Shown here piece after piece: positions 9,579 through 18,156 of a stretch of DNA of 33,023 bases. Every line of letters starts with the position of its first letter. Within the stretch, counting starts at the first letter, position 1. The stretch covers positions 1-33,023 of the forward strand of contig MWTA01000037.1 of assembly GCA_002050125.1 (NCBI GenBank), in the 5' to 3' direction. A program made the position numbers and the translations under genes. The stretch comes from Anaerolineae bacterium UTCFX2. Lineage in GTDB: Bacteria; Chloroflexota; Anaerolineae; Anaerolineales; UBA4823. Below the pieces are notes generated by a model that was not told the DNA's origin, did not search any database, and saw nothing but the letters and a program-made list of their open reading frames with translations.

Positions 9579-10730
9579 ATGATATCAAAAGCCGCAACAG
9601 GGCAATCCTGGGAATTAGAAGCTGCACGGGCGGGCGAGCAGGCTGCCCGCCAGGCTATTGAACAGTTGGGCAGGGCGCCATTGTCTTTTGGGTGGGTGAT
9701 CAGCTCAGCGGCTTTATCATTTGATGAGGTACTGGCAGGCGTGCTGGAAGTGACCGGCGAAATGCCGCTGATCGGCTTATCCTCTTCGGCGGAAATCGGG
9801 GAAGCGGGCAGGACCCGGAAATCCGTGCTTGTCGGGCTGGTATCCGGTTCGGGGTTTGGCGCCCGGGCAGGATGGTGGCCTGATTTTCAACGCGACAGCC
9901 GTAAGTGCGTTGCCAGGATGCTGGAAGAACTCCAACCGCAACCCGAAATCAAAACCCTGCTCCTGGCGGGAGATGGGTTGGGATCGGACGCTCAGGTTTT
10001 AGTCGATGAACTGAGCAAGCTGCGCCTGTCATCTTTGGGATGTTTGACTGGCGGCGATCTGAGCTCAGGCAAGACTTACCAGTCTGCCGGGCGGCGGTCT
10101 GGAAGCGGCGGTTTGGCGGGCGCCATTCTACAGGGAGAAATCGCCGTTGGGGTTGGGGTTGGGCACGGCTGGCAGCCAGTCGGCGCGCTGACGCAGGTGA
10201 CGCGCGTTCAAGGACCCTGGGTGCGCACTCTGGAGGGTCAGCCGCCCAATGAGGTTTATGCGCGCTATTTTGGCAACGTCGCCCGAAATTGGGTCTATCC
10301 GCCATTGAACGAGCTGGTGCGGCTGTACCCGCTCGGGCTGGAAGACAATGGGGGGTATGCCATCCATGCGCCGATCCGAATGGAGGCTGACGGCAGCCTG
10401 CGCATGAATAATCCAATCAAGGAAGGCAGTTACGCCAACCTGATGATCGGCACGCAAGCCGCGTGCAGCGCGGCTGTCCATCAAGCCGCGAACCAAGCCA
10501 TGGCTGCGCTGCAAGGGGCAACCCCTAAATTTGGGCTGCTGTTTGTAGATGCAGCCTGGGCGGCTTTGCTCGAATTGGAGCCGTTATTTGAGGTTCAAGC
10601 GCTGCGTACGGTTCTTGGCGCGCAGATCCCCTGGATTGGCGGGTACACCCTGGGTCAGGTTTACCGCTCTTCGTTGGACCATCCGCCTCAGTTGCTGAAC
10701 CAGCACATCGAGGTCGTTTTACTGGGCTGA
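9579..10730 (+). CDS. FIST N/FIST C domain signal-sensing protein
   Basis: A soluble protein of 383 residues that I recognise as a FIST-domain protein, with FIST N over about residues 30-220 and FIST C over about 225-370. Supporting features are the GLSSSAEIG-like segment, the glycine-rich TGGDLSS region, an ARYFG stretch and the C-terminal GGYTLGQV. FIST domains are predicted small-ligand sensors, possibly for amino acids, and are commonly found with signal-transduction modules. Its position directly after the histidine kinase suggests a sensory accessory role, which is inference. Start ATG 9579 follows GACGAGG with 6-base spacing; the longer open frame upstream is antisense-like read-through of the kinase gene. 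It converges with uppP, leaving only 6 bp between the stops. Confidence 0.82.
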   Translation: MISKAATGQSWELEAARAGEQAARQAIEQLGRAPLSFGWVISSAALSFDEVLAGVLEVTGEMPLIGLSSSAEIGEAGRTRKSVLVGLVSGSGFGARAGWWPDFQRDSRKCVARMLEELQPQPEIKTLLLAGDGLGSDAQVLVDELSKLRLSSLGCLTGGDLSSGKTYQSAGRRSGSGGLAGAILQGEIAVGVGVGHGWQPVGALTQVTRVQGPWVRTLEGQPPNEVYARYFGNVARNWVYPPLNELVRLYPLGLEDNGGYAIHAPIRMEADGSLRMNNPIKEGSYANLMIGTQAACSAAVHQAANQAMAALQGATPKFGLLFVDAAWAALLELEPLFEVQALRTVLGAQIPWIGGYTLGQVYRSSLDHPPQLLNQHIEVVLLG

Positions 10731-10736
10731 GTTGGC

Positions 10737-11558
10737 TCACCGCAGGACGCTGAAAAGCAGCACGACCGCTCCCAATATTCCGCAATAGATCGCAAAGATC
10801 GAAATCGGGCGCCGGGCGAGGTAGCTCAGCAGCCAGCGGATCGAGAAATAACTGACGACCGCCGAAGCGATCAAACCCGGCAAAAAAACAGTCAGCAGGT
10901 CCTGGACATGGGGGGCTTTGAGCAGTTCGTGACTGGCTGCCAGTCCGGCTGCCAGCATAATGGGAATAGCCATTAGGAACGCGAAACGAGTCGCAGCCGG
11001 GCGCTTCAGATCTCGCAGCATGCCTCCAGTGATTGTTGCGCCAGAGCGGGAAATGCCCGGAAAGATCGCCAGCGCCTGAGCGAAGCCGACGAACAGCGCA
11101 TCCTTCCATCCGATTTCAGCGAGTTCTTTATCTCTCTTGCCAAAACGCTCCGCCAGGATTAGCAAAGCGGCGGTTACAAAGAGGAATAGCGCGGTCACCT
11201 GAGGACTGCCAAAAGCCAGTTCAACCAGGTCTTTGATCAAGAGACCGATCACGCCGGCGGGCAGCGTCGCCAGTATCAGCATCCAGCCTAGGCGCGATTG
11301 AGGATCGCGGAAAGGTTCTCGGTCAAGCAGATCGCGGATCATCGAACGCCCGATTGCGAGTAAGTCCTGCCAAAAGTACACAATGACGGCGACCAGGCTG
11401 GCAACCTGTACCAACACATCAAAGACGAAAGCCTGCTCCGCCGGAATCTCCCACCCTAGAAGATAAGGCGTGAGGACAAGATGGGCGGAACTGGAAATCG
11501 GGAGAAATTCGGTCAAACCCTGGATGATGCCGAGCAGAATGGCTTGGAGTATTGTCAT
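10737..11558 (-). CDS. uppP: Undecaprenyl-diphosphatase UppP (BacA)
   Basis: An integral membrane phosphatase of 273 residues, the usual family length. It removes a phosphate from undecaprenyl pyrophosphate so the lipid carrier can be reused in peptidoglycan and surface polysaccharide synthesis. Both hallmark motifs are present: GLTEFLPISSSAH near the N-terminus (Glu17, Ser22-Ser24, His26) and FPGISRSGAT near residue 170. About eight hydrophobic helices are seen. The start is ATG 11558, where the conserved sequence begins (MTILQAILLG); an in-frame extension to 11618 would overlap tgt and adds unconserved residues. tgt lies 56 bp upstream on the same strand, so the two may share a transcript. 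The C-terminal coding end almost touches the FIST gene. Confidence 0.95.
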   Translation of the reverse strand: MTILQAILLGIIQGLTEFLPISSSAHLVLTPYLLGWEIPAEQAFVFDVLVQVASLVAVIVYFWQDLLAIGRSMIRDLLDREPFRDPQSRLGWMLILATLPAGVIGLLIKDLVELAFGSPQVTALFLFVTAALLILAERFGKRDKELAEIGWKDALFVGFAQALAIFPGISRSGATITGGMLRDLKRPAATRFAFLMAIPIMLAAGLAASHELLKAPHVQDLLTVFLPGLIASAVVSYFSIRWLLSYLARRPISIFAIYCGILGAVVLLFSVLR

Positions 11559-11614
11559 AATCTTTGATCTTTGGCACAAGTTTGATTGAAAGGGAGGCCT
11601 CTGTTCAAGGACGC

Positions 11615-12820
11615 TCAACCCACCTCGAGCAGAGGCGCAGCAGCGCGGCCTTGCTCCTGATTTTCAAGCTCCGCTAAAAAATCCGCCGCAAACTGATTGA
11701 ACACGCCGTCCAGTATTGCCTGCCGGATTTCTTGCGCGAGGTTGACGAGCGTGAAAAGGTTGTGGATCGATAGCAGGGTCGCGGCAAGCATCTCACGTGC
11801 GGCGATCAGGTGGCGCAGATAAGCCCGGCTGAAGCGGCGGCAGGTGTAGCAGGCGCATCGGTCATCGATTGGGGCTGGGTCGCGCGCGTATGCGGCGTTC
11901 ATCAGATTCAGACGACCGGTGCGGGTCATGGCTGCGTTGTGGCGCGCCAGCCGCGTGGGCAACACACAGTCGAAGATATCGACCCCGCGCAGCACGCCGT
12001 TGACCAGGTCCGCCGGGGTGCCAACCCCCATCAAGTAGCGTGGTTTGTCTTCGGGCAAGATTGCATCCACGACCTCGAGCATGGCATGCATCTCGGCTTT
12101 GGACTCGCCCACCGATAAGCCTCCAATGGCGTGACCCTCGAAACCCAGCCCGCTGATAAACTCAGCCGAGGCGCGACGCAGGTCCGGGAACACCCCTCCC
12201 TGAACGATGCCAAACAGCGCCTGATCCGAGCGGGTCCTGGCGCGGTAACAGCGCTCAGCCCAAGCGTGGGTGCGTTGGAGCGCCCGCTCGTTGTAATCCC
12301 GGTCGGACGGCGGGGCGCATTCGTCAAACGCCATGATGATATCGGCGCCGAGGTTTTCCTCGATCGCAATCGCTTTCTCGGGCGTCAAACGGTGCAGCGA
12401 GCCGTCGATGTGGCTTTTGAACGTGACCCCATCGTCATCGACTTTGCGTGAATCTGCTAGGGAGAAAACCTGAAACCCGCCGGAATCGGTCAGGATCGGC
12501 AGCTTCCAATTCATGAAAGCGTGCAGCCCTCCCATCTCTGCGACCAGTTCATCCCCAGGTCGCAGATAGAGGTGATAGGTATTCGCCAGGATCAGCGACG
12601 CCCCTAACTCCTCGAGCTGCGCCGGGGTGACCGCTTTTACGGTCGCCTGCGTGCCAACCGGCGCAAAGAGAGGGGTGAGCAGTTGTCCATGCGGGGTGTT
12701 TAGCAGCCCGGCGCGCGCTCGGTTCTGACGAGATTGAACCGTAAAATTGAAACTTTCTGCGCTTCTGTCAGGTGAATTTGGGGTATCGCTCAAAGAGGGT
12801 GGGACGAGTTCGGCTGGCAT
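11615..12820 (-). CDS. tgt: Queuine tRNA-ribosyltransferase (tRNA-guanine transglycosylase)
   Basis: Tgt exchanges guanine 34 of GU(N)-anticodon tRNAs for the queuosine precursor. This 401-residue protein has the expected TIM-barrel landmarks: TDSGGFQVFSL with general acid/base Asp112, the substrate-binding segment GIVQGGVF, GGLSVGE, and IFDCVLPTRLARH with nucleophile Asp284. Near the C-terminus the zinc ligands are in CACYTC plus a later His. About 25 residues at the N-terminus precede the conserved FTVQ start and look non-conserved. No ribosome binding site is evident; a TATAAT lies only 9 nt before the ATG on this strand, so the message may be nearly leaderless. No queuosine biosynthesis genes are nearby. 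Confidence 0.96.
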   Translation of the reverse strand: MPAELVPPSLSDTPNSPDRSAESFNFTVQSRQNRARAGLLNTPHGQLLTPLFAPVGTQATVKAVTPAQLEELGASLILANTYHLYLRPGDELVAEMGGLHAFMNWKLPILTDSGGFQVFSLADSRKVDDDGVTFKSHIDGSLHRLTPEKAIAIEENLGADIIMAFDECAPPSDRDYNERALQRTHAWAERCYRARTRSDQALFGIVQGGVFPDLRRASAEFISGLGFEGHAIGGLSVGESKAEMHAMLEVVDAILPEDKPRYLMGVGTPADLVNGVLRGVDIFDCVLPTRLARHNAAMTRTGRLNLMNAAYARDPAPIDDRCACYTCRRFSRAYLRHLIAAREMLAATLLSIHNLFTLVNLAQEIRQAILDGVFNQFAADFLAELENQEQGRAAAPLLEVG

Positions 12821-12829
12821 AACTCGCAG

Positions 12830-12852
12830 ATTATACTTCGAATACCTGTCAA
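12830..12852 (-). promoter_or_regulatory. Candidate tgt promoter, very close to the start codon
   Basis: On the minus strand a perfect TATAAT occupies 12835-12830, nine bases before the tgt ATG. A perfect TTGACA lies at 12852-12847, but only 11 bases separate the two hexamers, too few for an ordinary housekeeping sigma factor. If the TATAAT is used, transcription would start about 3 nt before the ATG. Use of the TTGACA is doubtful. Confidence 0.4.
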
Positions 12853-12944
12853 ACCTGGCGCATTTTGGCTCCGCCGAAAACCATCTTCAGCATGTCCCAG
12901 ATCACCCTCGCGCAACTGAGTATCAGGCGATAATGAAGGTGCGG

Positions 12945-12950
12945 TATAAT
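12945..12950 (+). promoter_or_regulatory. Candidate -10 element for the aminotransferase gene
   Basis: TATAAT lies 81 bases before the aminotransferase ATG in the tgt/aminotransferase divergent gap (12821-13031). I see no convincing -35 element at the usual spacing. The rest of the gap holds AT-rich sequence around 12957-12990 and an AGGAG ribosome binding site at about 13017-13021, and no gene. Confidence 0.4.
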
Positions 12951-13031
12951 TTCCAGACTAAATAATCTCCTAATAATAGACTTGTAACATAAACGGGGAT
13001 TTTCGTTCAACTGTTCAGGAGCAGAAAACGT

Positions 13032-14387
13032 ATGAAGACCATGAATTTGCCGGGACCAAAGGCGCGCGAGATCATCAAGCGAGACGCTGAAGTCATATCC
13101 CCCTCTTACCCACGCGGCTATCCTTTTGTGATGGACCACGGCAAAGGCACTGAGGTTTGGGACGTGGACGGGAATCGCTTTCTGGATTTTGCAGCCGGCA
13201 TCGCCGTCGTTTCAACCGGACACAGCAATCCGAAGGTCGTAAAAGCTATTCAGGAACAAGCCGAGAAATTTATCCACATCTCTTCGGATTTCTACCATGA
13301 GAAGTGGGTGGAGCTGGGCGAGAAGATCAACCAGATTGCCCCATTCCAAGAAGAGGCGGTCTCTTTCATGACCAACTCCGGCACGGAAAGCGTTGAGGCT
13401 GCCATTAAATTGGCGCGCCACTACACCGGCGCGACCGAGTTTATCGGTTTTCTGGGAGCTTTTCACGGGCGAACGATGGGCGCAGTTACCTTTACAGCGA
13501 GCAAACCGCTTTATCATCGTGACTTCTATCCGTTGATGAGCAGCGTAGTCCATGCGCCCTATCCGGATCCGTATCGACCGTTGTTGGTATCCAAGCCGGG
13601 CGAGGACTATGGGGTCACGGTCGTGCATTACTTGGAAGAGCAGGTGCTCGGACACCTGCTTCCGCCCGAGGACGTCGCGGGGATTTTGGTCGAGCCGATC
13701 CAGGGCGAGGGCGGCTATGTCATCCCCTCGCCGGGCTTTTTCCCGGCGCTGCGTGAGTTGTGCGACCGGCATAGAATTCTTCTGATCGTCGATGAAGTTC
13801 AATCCGGGATGGGGCGCACGGGTAAATGGTGGGCGGTTGAACATTTTGGGGTAGAACCGGATATTGTGTGTTCCGCCAAGGGCATCGCCTCTGGGGTGCC
13901 GCTGGGCGTCATGTTCGCCAAGAAGCATATTGTGACCTGGCAGAAAGGCGCCCATGGAAACACCTATGGCGGAAACCCGCTAGCCTGCACCGCCGCCCTC
14001 ACGACCATGGATTTGGTCGAAAACGGCTATATGCAAAACGCGGTCGAGATGGGCGCATATACCATGAAGATCCTGGAAGAGATGATGACGCGTCATCCGT
14101 CGATTGGGCAGGTGCGCGGTCTGGGTTTGATGATTGGCATGGAATTCGTGAAAGACCGCCAGACGCGCGAACCCGATTTCAAGCTGCGCGATTTAGTCGT
14201 GGATCATGCTTTCCTGCGCGGTTTGCTGCTCTTGGGGTGTGGGTCGAGCGTTATTCGAATCACTCCGCCGCTGAATGTCACGCGCAGCGAAATCGATCAA
14301 GCTATGGAGATCCTCGACGAAGCCATCCAAATCAGCGAGGACGGAGTCGAGCCAAAGATAGCTGAGGCGGAGACCGTTGCTGCCTGA
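13032..14387 (+). CDS. Class III PLP-dependent aminotransferase (4-aminobutyrate/acetylornithine aminotransferase family)
   Basis: This fold type I PLP enzyme has 451 residues. Visible landmarks are the N-terminal VWDVDGNRFLDFAAGI, TNSGTESVEAAIKLAR for phosphate binding, GAFHGRT, the cofactor Asp in LLIVDEVQSGMGRTG, and the Schiff-base Lys283 in CSAKGIASG. Length and the PGPKAREII start resemble GABA aminotransferases and the archaeal-type ornithine/broad-specificity racemase subgroup, so the substrate is not certain: GABA, ornithine, another omega-amino acid, or racemization of an amino acid. No arginine-biosynthesis neighbours are present to support ArgD. An AGGAG lies about 10 bases before the ATG. 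The stop overlaps the start of a histidine kinase gene by 11 bp, so the two are very probably co-translated. Confidence 0.9.
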   Translation: MKTMNLPGPKAREIIKRDAEVISPSYPRGYPFVMDHGKGTEVWDVDGNRFLDFAAGIAVVSTGHSNPKVVKAIQEQAEKFIHISSDFYHEKWVELGEKINQIAPFQEEAVSFMTNSGTESVEAAIKLARHYTGATEFIGFLGAFHGRTMGAVTFTASKPLYHRDFYPLMSSVVHAPYPDPYRPLLVSKPGEDYGVTVVHYLEEQVLGHLLPPEDVAGILVEPIQGEGGYVIPSPGFFPALRELCDRHRILLIVDEVQSGMGRTGKWWAVEHFGVEPDIVCSAKGIASGVPLGVMFAKKHIVTWQKGAHGNTYGGNPLACTAALTTMDLVENGYMQNAVEMGAYTMKILEEMMTRHPSIGQVRGLGLMIGMEFVKDRQTREPDFKLRDLVVDHAFLRGLLLLGCGSSVIRITPPLNVTRSEIDQAMEILDEAIQISEDGVEPKIAEAETVAA

Positions 14388-15948
14388 TTTTCGCGTTCGC
14401 CAGCGCGATTATTTGCTGGAAATTACCCGCGCCATCACTCAGGAATTAGACCTGAGCACCGTTCTGGCGCGCATTCTTCATATCACAATCGAGATGTTGG
14501 CTGGGCAAGCGGGCATCATTGCATTGCGCGAATCGCAAGTGGGATGGCGCGTGGCAGTCTCGCAGGGCATCTCGCCGGCGTTCTTGGGTCAGATCGAGCC
14601 GCTGCTGGCGCACATTTCCGAACAGGAAGAGCCGGCGCGTACCGAACTGCTGGAGATCAATCGCCTGCTTCAGCGCCTGATCCGCACCGCCAGCATGGGT
14701 TTATTGACCGGGGTGGCGCTGCCGTTGATTGCGCGCAACCGGGTCATCGGCATCCTGTTCGTTTTCAGGAACTACATGGGTGTGTTCTCTGCAAACGACC
14801 AAGCCTTGCTGCAAAGTTTTGCCGATCAGGCTGCCATCGCCGTTCACAATGCCCAACTATACACGCAGATTACAAATGAAGAACAACGCCTGTCGGCGCT
14901 GCTCAATTCACTGGCAGACGGCATCCTGATTATCGACGCCGATCACACAGTCGAAAACTGCAACCCGGCGCTCGCGGGTATGCTGGGGCTCTCGGTGGAA
15001 CAGATTCGCGGCGCAAAACACGAGGATGTCCTGCGCTGGGTCAGGCTTCACGATGGATTAAGTCTGGAGCAAGCCGAAGCCGGAGGCTGGCCGCTCACCC
15101 CGCATGCGACGCTTTATGTCGAAGGCGATCTTGAGCGGTTTCAGAAACCGCCGCTCCCGGTTGGGGTCACATATTCCCCGTTGCTCTCGCACGAGGGAAA
15201 ACTGCTGTACATCATTGCATCTATTCGTGATATTACCCGCTTTCGGGAAGCGGAGGAGTTAAAAAGCACGTTCATCTCTGTGATCAGCCATGAACTAAAG
15301 ACGCCGGTGGCATTGATCAAAGGATATGTCAGCACCCTGCGCCGTGAAGACGCCGCCTGGAACCGGACGATCGTTCAGGACAGCCTGGCGGTGATCGAAG
15401 AGGAAGCCGATCATCTGACCGAGTTGATCGAGGATTTGCTCGACGCCTCCCGGCTGCTGGCTGGGGCGCTGGCGATGAACCTTTCCGACGTGGCGCTCGA
15501 TCAGGTTGCCCGGCGCATCGCCGAGCGGTTCCAGACTCAAACCCACAGCCACACTCTGCGGGTCGAGTTCCCGCCAGGGTTCCCAGTGATCATTGGGGAT
15601 GAAGATCGTTTGGGGCAGGTTTTCTCGAATTTAATTTCCAATGCGATCAAATACGCACCGGACGGTGGGGAGATCGTGATTCGCGGGCAGGTTCATGCCG
15701 AACACGTCGTGGTGTGTGTAAGCGATCAGGGTCCGGGGATCGAAATTGGGGACATCCCGTACATATTCGACCGGTTCTACCGCTCGAACGACGCCTCGCG
15801 CACCACCAAAGGGACCGGGTTGGGTTTGTATCTTTCGCGCGCTGTAGTAGAAGCCCACGGCGGGCGGATTTGGGTTGACCCCACTCCGGGCGAGGGAGCC
15901 AGGATTTGTTTCAGCTTGCCGCGCGATCATTTAGATATTCGTCATTGA
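14377..15948 (+). CDS. GAF-PAS sensor histidine kinase (soluble)
   Basis: A cytoplasmic histidine kinase of 523 residues with no membrane helices. A GAF-like module occupies roughly 8-180, a PAS-like module roughly 183-290, then the dimerisation/phosphoacceptor helix with ISHELKTPVALI (His305), and an ATPase domain with N-box FSNLISNAIKY, VSDQGPGI, and GTGLGLYLS near the C-terminus. There is no receiver domain and no response regulator nearby. I assign a TTG start at 14377, inside the end of the aminotransferase gene: it follows GAGGCGGAG and no ATG occurs before the conserved GAF helix. Overlap suggests translational coupling with the aminotransferase, so its signal could relate to the same amino-acid metabolism; that link is inference. 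Confidence 0.9.
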   Translation: MLPDFRVRQRDYLLEITRAITQELDLSTVLARILHITIEMLAGQAGIIALRESQVGWRVAVSQGISPAFLGQIEPLLAHISEQEEPARTELLEINRLLQRLIRTASMGLLTGVALPLIARNRVIGILFVFRNYMGVFSANDQALLQSFADQAAIAVHNAQLYTQITNEEQRLSALLNSLADGILIIDADHTVENCNPALAGMLGLSVEQIRGAKHEDVLRWVRLHDGLSLEQAEAGGWPLTPHATLYVEGDLERFQKPPLPVGVTYSPLLSHEGKLLYIIASIRDITRFREAEELKSTFISVISHELKTPVALIKGYVSTLRREDAAWNRTIVQDSLAVIEEEADHLTELIEDLLDASRLLAGALAMNLSDVALDQVARRIAERFQTQTHSHTLRVEFPPGFPVIIGDEDRLGQVFSNLISNAIKYAPDGGEIVIRGQVHAEHVVVCVSDQGPGIEIGDIPYIFDRFYRSNDASRTTKGTGLGLYLSRAVVEAHGGRIWVDPTPGEGARICFSLPRDHLDIRH

Positions 15949-15972
15949 ACGAGCGCTCTGCTCGTAATTTTT
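15949..15972 (+). terminator. Candidate intrinsic terminator after the GAF-PAS histidine kinase
   Basis: Directly after the kinase TGA, ACGAGC and GCTCGT form a 6-bp stem around a 5-base loop, followed by AA and five T residues. This would separate the kinase transcript from the CpXC gene, though the stem is short. The next gene's ribosome binding site (GGGAGA) follows within 10 bases. Confidence 0.5.
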
Positions 15973-15988
15973 CCGGGAGATTACTCGA

Positions 15989-17335
15989 ATGCCAAAAACA
16001 CAAGTTAATTGTCCAAACTGTCATCAGCCGATTGTTGCAGATATCCAACAACTTTACGATCTCAACGTGGATCCTGATGCCAAGCAAAGGCTGCTCGCCG
16101 GGGCTTATAATCTTATCCAGTGCCAGAATTGCGGTTATCAGGGCAACCTTTCGACGTTTATCGTTTATCACGACCCTGAAAAAGAGCTGCTGCTAACCTA
16201 TGTCCCCGCAGAGATTGGCTTGCCGCGCAACGACCAGGAGCGCTTGATTGGCTCGCTGATCAACCAGGTGATCAATCACCTGCCGCAGGAAAAGCGCAAA
16301 GGTTACTTGTTCAACCCCCAGTCCTTTCTGACGATGCAGGGTTTGATCGAGCGCATTCTGGAAGCCGACGGCATCACGAAAGAGATGATCCAAGCTCAGC
16401 AACAGCGCATCAACCTGTTGCAGCGCCTGGCAAGCATCACGGATGAAGCCGCACGCGCTGAGCTGGCAAAGCAAGAAGACCAATTGATCGACGCGGAGTT
16501 TTTCGCGCTCCTCAGCCGTCTGGGCGAGGCGGCGCTTGCCAGCGGCGACCGCGAATCGGCGCGCCAGCTTGCCGAATTGCAGCGCAGCCTGCTGAACGCG
16601 ACCACGTACGGTCAGCAGATCAAAGCTCAATCACAAGAAATCGAGGCTGCGTTGAAAGAGCTGCAAAGCCTTGGGCAGAATCTTACGCGGGAAAAGATGC
16701 TCGATCTTGTGATCCACGCCCCAAACGAGACGCGCCTGAATGCCCTGGTCAGCCTAGCCAGACCGGTTCTCGACTACCAGTTCTTCCAGTTGCTCAGCGA
16801 ACGGATTGACAAATCGCACGGCGATGGGCGCAAGCGCCTGGCGGGGCTGAGAACCCATTTGCTCGAGCTTACTCAGGAGATTGACCAGCAGATCGAGGAA
16901 CACCGCGCCCAATCCCACGAACTGGTGGAAGCGATTCTGCAAACCGAAAACATAGATCAAGCCATTGAACAATCCCTGCCTGCAATGGACGAGGTATTCG
17001 CTCAAGAAGTCCAGGCAATGCTCAAGGAGGCGCGCGATCAAGGCGACCTGGACCGCTCCGCTAAACTGCAGCAGGTCCTGGATGCTATGGCGAAAGCTTC
17101 CGAGGCGCCGGCGGAGGTGTCGTTGGTGGAAGATTATCTAGACGCTCCAGACGACCAGGCGCGCCAGGCGTTTCTGCAGGAACATCAAGAGCAGATTACG
17201 CAGGGCTTTATGGATTTGCTGGCGAATTTTGCGATGCAATTGGGGTCGGGCACCGATCAAAAGCTGGCGGATCATGTGATAGCGGCTAATCGGCAGGCGC
17301 TGCGCTTCACAATGCAGCGCAACCTCCAGCAATGA
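15989..17335 (+). CDS. CpXC domain zinc-ribbon protein
   Basis: This protein has 448 residues. The N-terminal ~130 residues match the CpXC domain: CPNC (Cys8, Cys11) and CQNC (Cys45, Cys48) form a likely four-cysteine zinc ribbon, followed by the FIVYHDPEKELL stretch and a strand-rich YVPAEIG region typical of the family. The remaining ~300 residues are highly charged, Gln/Glu/Leu-rich and probably helical, with coiled-coil character and no membrane segments. Function of the family is unknown. The ribosome binding site GGGAGA precedes ATG 15989 by 8 bases. It converges with the FHA regulator; the kinase/FHA pair downstream hints at a signalling neighbourhood, but no functional link is shown. 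Confidence 0.85.
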   Translation: MPKTQVNCPNCHQPIVADIQQLYDLNVDPDAKQRLLAGAYNLIQCQNCGYQGNLSTFIVYHDPEKELLLTYVPAEIGLPRNDQERLIGSLINQVINHLPQEKRKGYLFNPQSFLTMQGLIERILEADGITKEMIQAQQQRINLLQRLASITDEAARAELAKQEDQLIDAEFFALLSRLGEAALASGDRESARQLAELQRSLLNATTYGQQIKAQSQEIEAALKELQSLGQNLTREKMLDLVIHAPNETRLNALVSLARPVLDYQFFQLLSERIDKSHGDGRKRLAGLRTHLLELTQEIDQQIEEHRAQSHELVEAILQTENIDQAIEQSLPAMDEVFAQEVQAMLKEARDQGDLDRSAKLQQVLDAMAKASEAPAEVSLVEDYLDAPDDQARQAFLQEHQEQITQGFMDLLANFAMQLGSGTDQKLADHVIAANRQALRFTMQRNLQQ

Positions 17336-17351
17336 GAGCTGCGCTTATAAA

Positions 17352-17365
17352 CCGGCGCGCGCCGG
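17352..17365. terminator. GC-only palindrome between convergent genes (weak terminator candidate)
   Basis: CCGGCGCGCGCCGG is a perfect 14-base palindrome in the 42-bp gap between the CpXC gene and the FHA regulator gene. On the minus strand it is followed by TTTAT, so it could weakly terminate the FHA transcript; on the plus strand there is no T-run. Confidence 0.35.
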
Positions 17366-17377
17366 GCGGGTCTTAAA

Positions 17378-18109
17378 TTAAAGCGTAGGGTTATCCAGCC
17401 GCAGCCCGTGACCCCGCACAGTCACGATATATTCGTGCGCAGAATCGATGCGGGCGATTCGGTCGCGTAACCGGCGGACGAGCGCATCAAGAGCTTGCTC
17501 GGAGACCTCGAACGCCTGACCCTCGCCCCAAATGGCGCTGACCAGTTCTGGTCGAGAGACGACCCGGTTCTGGTTATCATAGAGCACTTCAAGCAATTTG
17601 AATTGGGAAACCGACAAGGGAGGCACAATCTCCTTTTCGGCGATTGAGCTTTCGCCCGCGGGAATGGCGAGCCAAACCTGGCGCGACTTCTTTTCGAGCC
17701 TTAATCGCGTCATTTCAGGGGGAAGCGCGCCGGAGCGCGGCTGCCCGATCGGGTGATTCTCAAAGCCCGGCGGCTGGTTTTCCAGCGGGATGGTTGAGTC
17801 TGAGCTTAAAAATACAAATTGCTGGGCGAGGGCGATCTGGATCACATCCCCATCTTGCAGTTCGACGGCAGCCTCGATTTTTTTGCCGTTATTATGGGTG
17901 CCGTTTTTACTGCCTAGATCCTCCAGGATGATCCGATTCGCGTCAATGGAGAGACGGGCGTGGCGCCGAGAAACCTGGCGGTCGGCGATGACGACATCAC
18001 AATCAGGTTCCCTGCCAAAAACCAGAGCGGTCCGCAGAGGCCAGCGCTGACCGTTAAGCGGGCCGTTTTGGGCGACTAAGAACGGCACTTCATCGCCATA
18101 TTTCTCCAT
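17378..18109 (-). CDS. FHA domain plus winged-helix DNA-binding regulator
   Basis: A 243-residue fusion. Residues about 10-105 are a forkhead-associated phosphothreonine-binding domain: FGREPDCDVVI supplies the Arg, VSRRHARL the Ser and His, and LGSKNGTHNNG the Asn residues. Residues about 150-240 are an OmpR/PhoB-type winged helix, with LSVSQFKLLEVLYDNQNRVV, the recognition region ALDALVRRLRDRI and the wing YIVTVRGHGLRL. There is no receiver domain, so activity is probably set by phosphothreonine binding. The Ser/Thr kinase transcribed divergently next door is the obvious candidate partner, comparable in logic to mycobacterial EmbR and PknH, although EmbR has the domains in the opposite order. 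A GGAG precedes the ATG by about 8 bases. Confidence 0.88.
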   Translation of the reverse strand: MEKYGDEVPFLVAQNGPLNGQRWPLRTALVFGREPDCDVVIADRQVSRRHARLSIDANRIILEDLGSKNGTHNNGKKIEAAVELQDGDVIQIALAQQFVFLSSDSTIPLENQPPGFENHPIGQPRSGALPPEMTRLRLEKKSRQVWLAIPAGESSIAEKEIVPPLSVSQFKLLEVLYDNQNRVVSRPELVSAIWGEGQAFEVSEQALDALVRRLRDRIARIDSAHEYIVTVRGHGLRLDNPTL

Positions 18110-18123
18110 AGCTGCATCTCCAC

Positions 18124-18148
18124 GGGTATAATATCATGAATTATACCC
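18124..18148. promoter_or_regulatory. Palindromic bidirectional promoter/operator between FHA regulator and Ser/Thr kinase
   Basis: GGGTATAAT and ATTATACCC form perfect 9-bp inverted arms around a 7-base spacer. Each arm contains a TATAAT reading outward in the correct direction for one gene: 18127-18132 for the kinase and 18145-18140 for the FHA regulator. Predicted starts are near 18139 and 18133. Neither has a good -35 hexamer, so an activator may be required, and the palindrome itself could be a regulator's binding site. Confidence 0.55.
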
Positions 18149-18156
18149 AATCAATC

